Assembly: GCA_900617975.1 (NCBI GenBank)
Contig: UZAE01013489.1
Span: forward strand, 1-16,017
From: Rodentolepis nana
Lineage: Eukaryota; Platyhelminthes; Cestoda; Cyclophyllidea; Hymenolepididae
Reading direction: 5' to 3'
DNA length: 16,017 bases
Shown: positions 8,969-16,017 of the stretch, piece by piece
Layout of the letters: every line of letters begins with the position of its first letter
How positions within the stretch are numbered: position 1 is the stretch's first letter
Translations under genes and position numbers: made by a program
The notes under the pieces: generated by a model
Told to the model about the DNA's origin: nothing
Database searches by the model: none
Seen by the model: only the letters and a program-made list of their open reading frames with translations

Positions 8969-9269
8969 TTATTTATATCAAGTGGCAGGCGATTTGATAG
9001 TTATCAGTAGCCCTTTAGTTGACTTCAGGATTCACAGAGGAGGGGAAGAACATCAAAGTGAAAGAATGTCGAAAGGGGGGGGGACAGAAGAGTGTTTCAA
9101 AGATGTGGAAGAGACAGGCACAAAGGTCGAGAGTAGGGTAAAGCGAATACTGGTGAAGGGGTCGAATCTGACATACAGTGGGGTGATGGTATTTTGAAGT
9201 CAGAAGTCAACTGCCGGTTTATAGACTGTTTTGCCGTATGAGTATACGTTACTCAGGGTGCATCACGTG
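8969..9269 (-). mobile_element. SINE-like retroposon, copy F, 5'-truncated
   Basis: A minus-strand copy with a normal tail (plus strand TTATTTATATCAAGTGGCAG) and body, but the head stops at CATCACGTGGAGGT. The terminal AAGTCTATCGCACACC segment (about 18-20 bp of the 5' end) is missing. The octamer GAGGTCAT is found at 8961-8968 and again at 9270-9277. Part of it (GAGGT) is also element sequence, so junction microhomology is likely. A 9-base G run lies at 9075-9083. Confidence 0.82.
9075..9083 (+). repeat. Poly-G tract, 9 bases, inside SINE copy F
   Basis: Nine G in the position where copy A reads GAGAGGGGG. Confidence 0.9.
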
Positions 9270-9277
9270 GAGGTCAT
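9270..9277. repeat. Target-site duplication of SINE copy F, right
   Basis: GAGGTCAT at the truncated 5' end of copy F, matching 8961-8968. Confidence 0.55.
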
Positions 9278-9475
9278 GAATTATTTTTTAGAGCATTTGG
9301 TTCATACAATGTAAATGAGGGAATAGGAAACTCAATACTTCCAGAAATCAAATAGAACAGGAACCTGAAAATTTCAACTTCACATAATACACCAAATTTA
9401 TCACTATTCTTTTAATGTGCTCAGACGATACTCCACGCTTAAAATTTGTAAAAGCAGTCGTTATTACCGTGGGAC

Positions 9476-9491
9476 ACTTCTACGTAGAAGT
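9476..9491. repeat. Perfect 16-bp palindrome
   Basis: ACTTCTACGTAGAAGT reads the same on both strands. It could be a dimeric protein site, but one 16-bp palindrome in 16 kb is close to chance expectation. Confidence 0.5.
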
Positions 9492-9893
9492 CATCTTAGA
9501 CTCAACCTTTTCCTTTAATTTTCACATTTTCTCTTTTCAAGCGGTCACTCACAAATGACTCAAGCAAAATTCAGTCAAAGAAGGCTTCTAATAAAACTCC
9601 TTTGACAAGCTCATTAGAAGTTGAGGAAGAATTATTAGCACTGAGGAGAGGGGTAGTATCCTGGGGACACTCATTTCAGAAACTTCCATTCTATGAGTTG
9701 TCCAGCTGATCAAACTTAACCAGGTCAATTGATTTTCACACATTATTGGATGTGCCCTGTTGGAAATAGACCTTGAAAGTCTACGACAGCTCAGATGCAC
9801 GTTAATTATTGAGCGATCAACCCCTTTAAAAGGCATCCAAAGGCTCTGCTTAGACTAACACGAATTATATCGATCAAGATATAGACATCTCAA

Positions 9894-9904
9894 CCCCCCC
9901 CCCC
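9894..9904 (+). repeat. Poly-C tract, 11 bases
   Basis: Eleven C following CTCAA, outside any recognised element. Confidence 0.9.
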
Positions 9905-10155
9905 TAAGTACCTCTCTGAAGAGTAAGAACGAACTCTAGACAAGCTCAAATTGAACATTATTGCCATTTAAAGTACAATTATCAAAGAGATAGGGCGCTG
10001 ATAAAGGATTTCAATATTTCGGGTATCTCCCAGTGCTATCCCAATGTCTCGTGAAAATTTATCTCTCTGTAATTATCGGTGTGCCTTCTTCAAGATAAAT
10101 TATCTAGAGCAGTAAAATTTAAAGCAAATATGATCCTGAGTAAGGATGTGGGAGA

Positions 10156-10165
10156 GGGGGGGGGG
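10156..10165 (+). repeat. Poly-G tract, 10 bases
   Basis: Ten G within the purine-rich run GTGGGAGA...AATTGAGAG. Confidence 0.9.
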
Positions 10166-10296
10166 AATTGAGAGTAGAAATAGCTAGCCGATTTAACTCT
10201 GGGACTTCACGCAAGACAGAGTATTCTTGTGATCTAGAAATGGAATTAATGTCTTTATAATCATAGGTTGCAGTTAACAAATGTTAATTTGTTGGG

Positions 10297-10309
10297 AGAA
10301 AGCTATCAT
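10297..10309. repeat. Target-site duplication of SINE copy G, left
   Basis: AGAAAGCTATCAT. It pairs with AGAAAGTTACCAT at 10626-10638, with two transitions in 13 bases. Confidence 0.75.
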
Positions 10310-10625
10310 TATTTTTCCAAATGGCAGGCTTTATGATAGCTATCATCAGCCTTTTAGTTGACTGCGGGCTTCACAGAGGGGAGGACATCAAAGCCACGCA
10401 AAGTGGGGAGAGGGGGGAAGAGAAGAGTGCTTCACAGATGTAGTAGAGACAGGCACAAAGGTGGAGAAAAAGGTGAAGTGAGGTGATCATTGCGGAAGTG
10501 GTGGAATATGACATACAGTCGGGTCATGGTAGTTGGAAATCAGAAGTCAACTTCCAGTTTCTTTTTGTGTATGAGTATACGTTGACCAGGGTGCAAAAAG
10601 TGGACGTAAGTCTATCGCGCACCCC
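10310..10625 (-). mobile_element. SINE-like retroposon, copy G, old
   Basis: A minus-strand copy, 316 bp. The tail has decayed to TATTTTTCC (plus strand), but the adjoining AAATGGCAGGC and the head GTAAGTCTATCGCGCACCCC are clear. The usual CCACGTGG is destroyed (GCAAAAAGTGGACG). The target duplication has two transitions in 13 bp. Lost tail, lost E-box and diverged duplication agree on an old insertion. Confidence 0.82.
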
Positions 10626-10638
10626 AGAAAGTTACCAT
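10626..10638. repeat. Target-site duplication of SINE copy G, right
   Basis: AGAAAGTTACCAT, 11 of 13 matches to 10297-10309. Confidence 0.75.
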
Positions 10639-11664
10639 AAATCGCATTTTAATCTGGGGATTTTTTATAAGTTCTGAATCATGGACTCCGTATTGGAATT
10701 CAAGCGGTAAGAGCGAGGTAAAAGAGCTTGTTCTCACTTCACAATGAGATTAAAATCGCATAATTTCACCAAATGAAGGACAAGCATTTTATTGTACCAA
10801 TGCATCATTAATGTTCTCCGTAATTTAGAACAATCGATAAAAATGATTCATTTTACTTACGAAATGAAATGCTCACTTCTTTGAATTAATAGCAAGATAG
10901 GATTTAACTCTGGTCGATCTTGGTGAATAATCATGCCGGTATTTCGGTAGGACTTGAAATTTTCCTTTCTAAAAGTTCAAACTCATTTTTCATTGTAAAA
11001 TTTTAATTACATCACGCACAAAATCAATTATGTAAAGCGTTTGAATCCAACTGGTGATGTTTCATTTTGCGCGTCTTTTTCTAAATGTGAATGAGAGATT
11101 ATGAGCTTAGTCATCGAGTGATTGATGTTGAAATGCAAATTGAATTTATTTACTGAAGTGCTCTTGGGGGGGGGGGGGTGAGTTGTTTCAAGATTTTATA
11201 ATGCCAAAAATTAGATGAATAATAAAAATATAGAAAATGTTTATATTAGGAGAGCACTGTGTCTTATTGTAAGAGATGGAAAATTAACTTAATGCAATGA
11301 AAACACTTATTATAAATAAATTTATTTGACATCTACTTTATGCAATAATGAGGCGCCGGTGTCTTTTCTTGATCATCTAAGTGAGGATAAACTGTTTGGA
11401 TGTGAGCGGCTACGTGTTTGAGCCACCCGTTGCAAACATTTCCAAGTCCTTCGTGAATCAGTGCTATTCGGTTTTCAACCTATGCTGATCGATGCTCAAA
11501 GGTGAATAAAAACTCATATTCTATGTATCAAATTGGACCATTTTCAATCGACCTACTTAAATATTTCTAGATCAGTTAAAATATGTGTGGACAAAACTCA
11601 TTTTGAGTACAACAGCGGTGTTCAGAAGTCACCATCATTGAAATTTCTAATAAACCAGAATTTG
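10639..11664. other. Intergenic AT-rich stretch
   Basis: About 1 kb with no long open frame apart from one that runs into SINE copy H, and no recognised element. It contains the longest homopolymer of the window, 13 G at 11166-11178. Confidence 0.6.
11166..11178 (+). repeat. Poly-G tract, 13 bases
   Basis: Thirteen G between CTCTT and TGAGTTG, the longest G/C homopolymer here. Confidence 0.9.
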
Positions 11665-11677
11665 TATTTCTTAATTT
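11665..11677. repeat. Target-site duplication of SINE copy H, left
   Basis: TATTTCTTAATTT. It pairs with TATTTCTGAATTT at 11952-11964 (12 of 13). Confidence 0.8.
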
Positions 11678-11951
11678 GGTGTGAGGGATTGAGTTGCCTC
11701 CACGACTATACGTCATATTCAATCACTTCCACAGTACTCACTCCACTTCACCCTTTTCTCTGCCTTTGTGTCTGCCTCTTTTACATCTGTGAATCACTCT
11801 TCTGTTTGCCCTCTCCACTTTTTCTCACTTTGATGTTCCTCCTCCCCTCTGTGAAGCCAACTTTGATGTTCCTCCTCCCCTCTGTGAAGCCCGAAGTCAT
11901 CCAAAGGGCTAATGATAACTATCAAAACGCCTACCATTTGATATAAATAAA
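11678..11951 (+). mobile_element. SINE-like retroposon, copy H, rearranged
   Basis: A plus-strand copy of 274 bp. The head (GGTGTGAGGGATTGAGTTGC, then CTCCACG) is diverged and jumps directly to ACTATACGTCATATTC. The CACCCTGGGCAACGTATAC block and about 90 bp in all are therefore missing. Near the 3' end a 33-bp segment (TTTGATGTTCCTCC through GTGAAGCC) is tandemly duplicated. The tail is ATATAAATAAA. A 12-of-13 target duplication brackets it, so both rearrangements lie within a single insertion. Confidence 0.85.
11827..11892 (+). repeat. 33-bp tandem duplication inside SINE copy H
   Basis: Units 11827-11859 and 11860-11892 are identical except for the last base. Other copies carry this segment once, so this is a private, fairly recent duplication. 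Confidence 0.9.
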
Positions 11952-11964
11952 TATTTCTGAATTT
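11952..11964. repeat. Target-site duplication of SINE copy H, right
   Basis: TATTTCTGAATTT following the ATATAAATAAA tail, 12 of 13 matches to 11665-11677. Confidence 0.8.
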
Positions 11965-12096
11965 CTATTCCCCCTAATCAATTCTTTTGAAAAGATTTTG
12001 TGACCTCTGGTTTGACATACATGCACTTTTATCGCTGCACCACTTTAGCTTAAACATCTGTTTTCATAATTTTAATCGCAGAATATGCACTATCTA

Positions 12097-12126
12097 TTAG
12101 GTTGGCAACTAAGTCATTGCCGATTT
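12097..12126 (+). repeat. mariner terminal inverted repeat, left
   Basis: It begins TTAGGTTGGCAACTAAG after the target TA at 12095-12096. It differs from the right repeat at three of 30 positions. Confidence 0.93.
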
Positions 12127-12170
12127 CAAATAAGAAGGCAAATTCGGAATTTTTGTTTAAAAATATAACT

Positions 12171-13218
12171 TTATTCAATTAGATATTGGCCGTTCTTGTC
12201 GATGACCTTTTCCATCGTTCTGGCAGAGTAAAAATTCCCCGTTCGTAAAATGTCTGGTCTTTGCTATTAAAAAACTGAATTAGGTGTGATCCGACATCAT
12301 CCGCGTTGTTAAAAATATTACCATTTAAAGAGCTTTGCATGGAACGAAACAAATGGTAATCCGAAGGCGCAAGGTCAGGGCTATATATGGGGTGGGTGTG
12401 ACAAAACATCCCAACCCAGTTCCAATAATTTTTGCCGAGTAACCAAAGATGTGTGGGGGGGGGGAGGCCTTGCGTTATCATGATGGAAAACAACACCCTT
12501 CCGATTTGATAATGCCGGCCGCTTATCTTCATTTGAATCCTTCAGTTTTTCGAGTTCTTCAACATACACGTTTGAATTTATCGTTTGGTTCTGCGGCATG
12601 AGTTCAAAATACAAAATTCCTTTGTGATCCCCCCACCAGACTGACAGCATAATCTTTTTTGGTGAATCTCTGCTGCTTTTGATACTGTTTGGGCTGGTTG
12701 ATCTTGCTTCACCCATGATCTCTTGCGAGTAACATTGTTATAAACTATCCACTTTTCGTCGCCAGTAACTAGGTTCTTCAGAAATGGATCATTCTCATTG
12801 CGTTTCAGTAGCGGCGAATCACAGATGCTAATCCGTTGCGTCAAATGAATTTCCTTTAACTGGTGAGGGATCCATAAATCAAGTTTCTTGAAATAACCAA
12901 GGATTTTTAATTTTTTTCAATGCATGTATGCGACACATTGAGCTTCTCTGCAATATCTCGTGTTGTGCTGTGACGATTTGAATCGATAATGGCCTTGATA
13001 TGGGTTTCATCCACTTCGACTGGGCGGCAAGATCGTTGTTAATTTTTCAGTGAAAAATCACCGGAACGAAATCTTTCAAACCAATTTCGACACTGCCTTT
13101 CTTTTAAGGCTTCATCTCCATATACGGCATATAACTTCTTTTGTGCTTGCGATGCGTTCTTGCCTTTTCGGAAGTAATACAATAAAATGCGTCGAAAGTG
13201 CACGTCCTGTTCTTTCAT
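12171..13218 (-). pseudogene. mariner transposase, DD34D family, multiply disrupted
   Basis: A relic of the enzyme that cuts and pastes mariner by binding the inverted repeats and cleaving at TA. It starts with ATG at 13218-13216 (MKEQDVHFRRILLYYF). The first helix-turn-helix is followed by ALKERQCRNWFERFRSGDF; the second contains TTRDIAEKLNVSHTC. The linker motif reads WIPHQL (12857-12874, family WVPHEL). The catalytic aspartates all survive, in GDEKW (codon 12758-12760), HHDNAR (12477-12479) and APSDYH (12359-12361). Lesions: stop TAA at 13039-13041 in place of a Glu codon; 1-nt deletion near 12908-12917; 1-nt deletion in the A run near 12655-12660; 9 extra C at 12455-12464 giving three extra Pro; 4-nt insertion at 12382-12388; 1-nt deletion near 12208-12213. 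Correcting the net length gives about 345 residues, the normal size, ending at the TAA at 12171-12173. It cannot be translated whole. It could only be mobilised in trans. Confidence 0.95.
12455..12464 (-). repeat. Poly-C (coding strand) expansion in mariner
   Basis: Ten C on the coding strand, between the second catalytic Asp and the His-Thr-Ser that normally follows Arg-Pro. Related transposases have one Pro here, so this is inferred to be an in-frame slippage expansion of nine bases. Confidence 0.8.
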
Positions 13219-13369
13219 TTTTAAATTGGGATAAAAACAAACTAAAGAACTAAGCAAAAAAATTTTTTACTTATTAACCTAGAAGCCCATACAGTAAGAA
13301 AAAAATATAGGTTAGATGCTCTGGCCACGTTAACAAAACAAAAGAAAGTATAGAGTGAATCCGTCAACA

Positions 13370-13399
13370 AAAACGGCAATGACTTAGTTGCCGACCCAA
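13370..13399 (-). repeat. mariner terminal inverted repeat, right
   Basis: On the minus strand it begins TTGGGTCGGCAACTAAG, and it is followed on the plus strand by the target TA at 13400-13401. This end lies next to the start of the transposase. Confidence 0.93.
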
Positions 13400-13401
13400 T
13401 A

Positions 13402-13612
13402 GCGGCCAGTGGCTTGGTGAATAAAAGTGGTTATAAGTCCAGCCATTTATCGATTATTAGTTTGTTCTAAACTGTGCTATTTTAACTCGTATAAACGAAG
13501 TTAATCTGATCTCAGTTACGGACATCTCACCCAATGAAATTAGATTAATTTTAATCAAGCTTGTGGCGGAAAGCTCTACAAATAAGCCTTAATTTAACAT
13601 CAGTGATCCCTG
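13402..13612. other. Spacer between mariner and SINE copy I
   Basis: About 210 bp of AT-rich sequence with no recognised structure. Confidence 0.6.
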
Positions 13613-13624
13613 TGAAAAAAATAT
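13613..13624. repeat. Target-site duplication of SINE copy I, left
   Basis: TGAAAAAAATAT, a perfect 12-bp match to 13900-13911. Confidence 0.82.
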
Positions 13625-13899
13625 TTATTTATTTTAAATGGCAAGCTTTATGATAGCTGTCATAAGCCCTCTAGCTGGCAGGAGAACAGAAGAGTGTTTC
13701 ACAAATGAAAAAGAGACAAAAACAAAGGTAGAGAAAAAGGTAAGGTGAAGTGAGTACTGTGGAGTATTCGAATATGGCATATAGTCGGGTCATGTTAGCT
13801 TGAAGTCAGAAGTCAACTGTCAGTTTATAGACCTTTGCGCCGTTTGAGTATACGTTGCCCAGGGTGCATCACATGGAGGTAAGTCTATCGAACACCCCA
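13625..13899 (-). mobile_element. SINE-like retroposon, copy I, internally deleted
   Basis: A minus-strand copy of 275 bp. The tail side reads TTATTTATTTTAAATGGCAAGC on plus, and the head GTAAGTCTATCGAACACCCC is complete. About 55 bp between the TAAGCCCTCTAG block and GAACAGAAGAGTG is missing; this is the segment that carries TTCACAGAGGGGAGG in other copies. The E-box is altered (CATCACATGG). A perfect 12-bp, A-rich target duplication brackets it. Confidence 0.85.
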
Positions 13900-13911
13900 T
13901 GAAAAAAATAT
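13900..13911. repeat. Target-site duplication of SINE copy I, right
   Basis: TGAAAAAAATAT immediately after the head end CACCCCA-type sequence, identical to 13613-13624. Confidence 0.82.
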
Positions 13912-16017
13912 GCTCGTACGCATTTGTTAATCTACCCCCATGGGATTGAAGAAGCAGAGGTACCAGCGTGTATTACGTTTCCCGAAAATTATGTTTTCAG
14001 CAAACGTGATCAGCAATCGACTACACCTAACATAACAGGAAAGAACATTAACAGCTGACTAGTTGAGTGATCCTCTCGGCTCACGACCCCATCTGCCAGA
14101 ATTTTCGGGTGCGCAGTTTAATCGCATTATGAATGCGTACTTCACAGGCTCATTGCTACTTATCGATTTGAGTGGAAATTAAGGAATCTGTATTATGAGT
14201 TTTAAAGCAGTATTTTTTTAAATTTCCTCATTCGCCAGTTCCAAATGATGCCGTAATACTACTAACTTAAACACCAGGATGGCATGGAGTGCTATTGCAG
14301 CAATGAAGACTTGAAGATTTTTTTATGTCAGGTGGCGTATTTAATTGAGATATAACATAGATCATTGTCAGTTGACAACAGTATCTTCTCCGTTTAGCCT
14401 GATTAATAAACAGGAAAGAGATTTCTTATTTGATTGATAAGATATGAAGGTTTGCATTTCATTGTCATATATGAGGCAATTTTAGCTACCACAAAATAAC
14501 CAATAGGTATGTGCCCATCGTAGAAAGTCACAGGGTGACTCATGCAGCGACACAAAAGACTACTCACCTCTTGCCTCCCACCCCCCGCTCCTAAACGTAC
14601 TTAATTTCTTACAATTTACTCCCCTTCTCACTTCGCCTTACTCATCTTCTCACTGTGGCTTATTTCGACTCTCATTCTTCTGATTTGGGAAAGTTCGTTC
14701 GATTTTAGAGGGTCGAGTCTCAATCAGATTAAAAATTAGTCTTTATGGAATAACTTCTCTACTCGAAGCTCTAATTTTGGTTTGGCAAGTCTCTTTCAAT
14801 CACTTCAAATGTTCTCCTCTCAAGACTATGTTTGCACTCGTTTAATAGATTGCCTTGGTACATTGTTCATTTTCAATAGCCTAGAGAATGTAAACATCTC
14901 GAGTAATCTTCAAGTAAATTTCTTTTGAAGAAATGTATTTGTGTTTCAAAGAAATCAGGCCTAAATATTCAAAAAAGCACTCAATGAATAATAATGGAAA
15001 TAATTAGCATAATTTGATATTGTGGTGTCGACCATCATAACTGTTTGTTGGGGATATGCGAAAAAAATACACAATAAACTGGTTTGATGGCTAAATTATA
15101 ATTATACTTCGTTCACATGCTGTCCCACGCGTATCGCTCACTTAACTATTCATTTGTTCAATTATGTTTCCTTTTAATTTTTCATGTTCTGGCCTAAATT
15201 AAGGACACAATGCGTCCCAGATGTTGCCCATCATGTTAGATAGTTGTTATGGCCAATCAAATGAATTCAAATTCCATTCGTATCTCAGGCTATTGTTGAA
15301 GATTCAAGAGCAGTTATAAACAAAATTATTAATCACTACTTATACCAAAAAGTCCTCATATGGCACTTGTTTCATTTTCAGAACTCAGTAAGGTGTTTAA
15401 TTTGATTGTTTAAGCTCTAAACTCATCTCAACTCTTTACCATTTGTTGCATATTTGAAGAACTCCAATGGTCCATTATGTCTAGATAAGGCCATATTTGG
15501 ACCACAGACTTGAAGGTCATCAATTTGCTGTATTACCGAATTGAAAAAACTAATGACTCGGAAGCGGATTGAAATTGCTAAAACTATAACTATTAGCTTA
15601 CAGAAGCAAACGACCATTTTAAAAAGTAGGATGCAAAATTTTTGTCGTCCAGAGAGTATTGAATGAACTCAGATGAGGATTTGAGGAAGAGGAATGAAGA
15701 GGAGAGGAGATAAGTGACAAAGCTGTGTCAACATAGAGGACAAATGGGGGGGGGAGGGGAAATAGAAGGAAAGTTTGTATAATCTGCTTAAACATGGGCG
15801 CGAGTGAAGATGTGAGTGTAGTGCACTTTTAGATGAAAGAGATTTTCGAATAAGTTCGCAAACTGCGCGGAGAGCCATAAGCCAGTTATGCTGTGAAGTT
15901 GATGTGACTATGACGTGACATAGCACTTCTGGTGAGAGTCAAATCATGCTTCTCTTTCCAACCACTCCTCTTTGATCTACTTTTTTAACGATTTATTTTT
16001 CAACATATTGCTTAAAA
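13912..16017. other. Intergenic AT-rich stretch, no supported gene
   Basis: About 2.1 kb with no recognised gene or repeat copy. Frames of 64 codons (15423-15617, minus) and 85 codons (15669-15926, minus) lack motifs. The second is the complement of a purine-rich tract, which explains its Leu/Ser/Pro/His content. A purine-rich segment (about 15671-15716) and a 9-base G run (15746-15754) are the only compositional features. Confidence 0.6.
15671..15773 (+). repeat. Purine-rich low-complexity tract with poly-G
   Basis: Runs such as GAGGAAGAGGAATGAAGAGG around 15679-15698, then nine G at 15746-15754 followed by AGGGGAAATAGAAGG. Low-complexity GA-rich DNA with no coding sense recognised. Confidence 0.6.

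Larger units (their letters stand above)
9278..10296. other. Intergenic AT-rich stretch with G/C homopolymers and a palindrome
   Basis: No gene supported. An 82-codon minus-strand frame (9588-9836) has no motif. A perfect 16-bp palindrome ACTTCTACGTAGAAGT lies at 9476-9491. An 11-base C run is at 9894-9904 and a 10-base G run at 10156-10165. Confidence 0.6.
12097..13399 (-). mobile_element. mariner transposon, mellifera-type, inactive
   Basis: A 1303-bp Tc1/mariner element. It is bounded by 30-bp terminal inverted repeats that match at 27 of 30 positions and share GGCAACTAAGTCATTGCCG. It is flanked by the TA dinucleotides expected for this superfamily (12095-12096 and 13400-13401). It contains one broken transposase gene on the minus strand and short untranslated ends, and the total length is normal for mariner (about 1.3 kb). 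The inverted-repeat sequence and transposase motifs point to the mellifera subfamily, seen mostly in insects. That assignment is from memory of the family, not from a search. Confidence 0.95.

Noticed and set aside
9588..9836. 82-codon minus-strand frame
   Set aside because: No motif, and the length is ordinary for chance in a window this size.
13050..13253. 67-codon plus-strand frame opposite the mariner
   Set aside because: It is the antisense shadow of the transposase N-terminal region.
14705..14730. GGGTCGAGTCTC resembling a tRNA B box
   Set aside because: No A box or acceptor stem found upstream, so not a tRNA gene.

Overview
The window looks like non-coding, repeat-rich nuclear DNA from an animal, most likely an arthropod. 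The bulk is AT-rich with no convincing host gene, no rRNA or tRNA and no bacterial-type operon. What can be identified is mobile DNA. The arthropod suggestion rests mainly on a decayed mariner transposon of the mellifera type, and mariners also move between phyla, so the host is an inference. I do not recognise the species.

Layout. Nine copies of one dispersed repeat, about 270-335 bp each (one expanded to 576 bp), lie at 16-350(-), 3331-3906(+), 4354-4678(-), 6618-6925(+), 7931-8255(+), 8969-9269(-), 10310-10625(-), 11678-11951(+) and 13625-13899(-). They cover roughly 19% of the window. Strand is defined by the A/T-rich (TAAA)n-like tail as the 3' end. Eight of the nine are bracketed by direct repeats of 8-15 bp, each different from the others. 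That pattern marks target-primed retroposition, so I interpret the family as a SINE. The most unusual copy (3331-3906) has its 5' head amplified into an array and still sits inside one perfect 13-bp target duplication.

A 1303-bp mariner lies at 12097-13399 with 30-bp inverted repeats and a TA target duplication. Its transposase, on the minus strand at 13218-12171, is a pseudogene: one nonsense codon, three 1-nt deletions, one 4-nt insertion and an in-frame run of extra prolines from a poly-C expansion. The three catalytic aspartates are still visible.

The rest (366-3317, 3920-4353, 4679-6604, 6939-7920, 8266-8960, 9278-10296, 10639-11664, 13912-16017) is AT-rich sequence with scattered small ORFs that I do not believe code. 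Eight G or C homopolymer tracts of 9-13 bp are scattered through it and through the transposons. I found no cooperating gene system. The biology here is retroposon and transposon accumulation and decay, with the head-amplified SINE as the best candidate for something undescribed.
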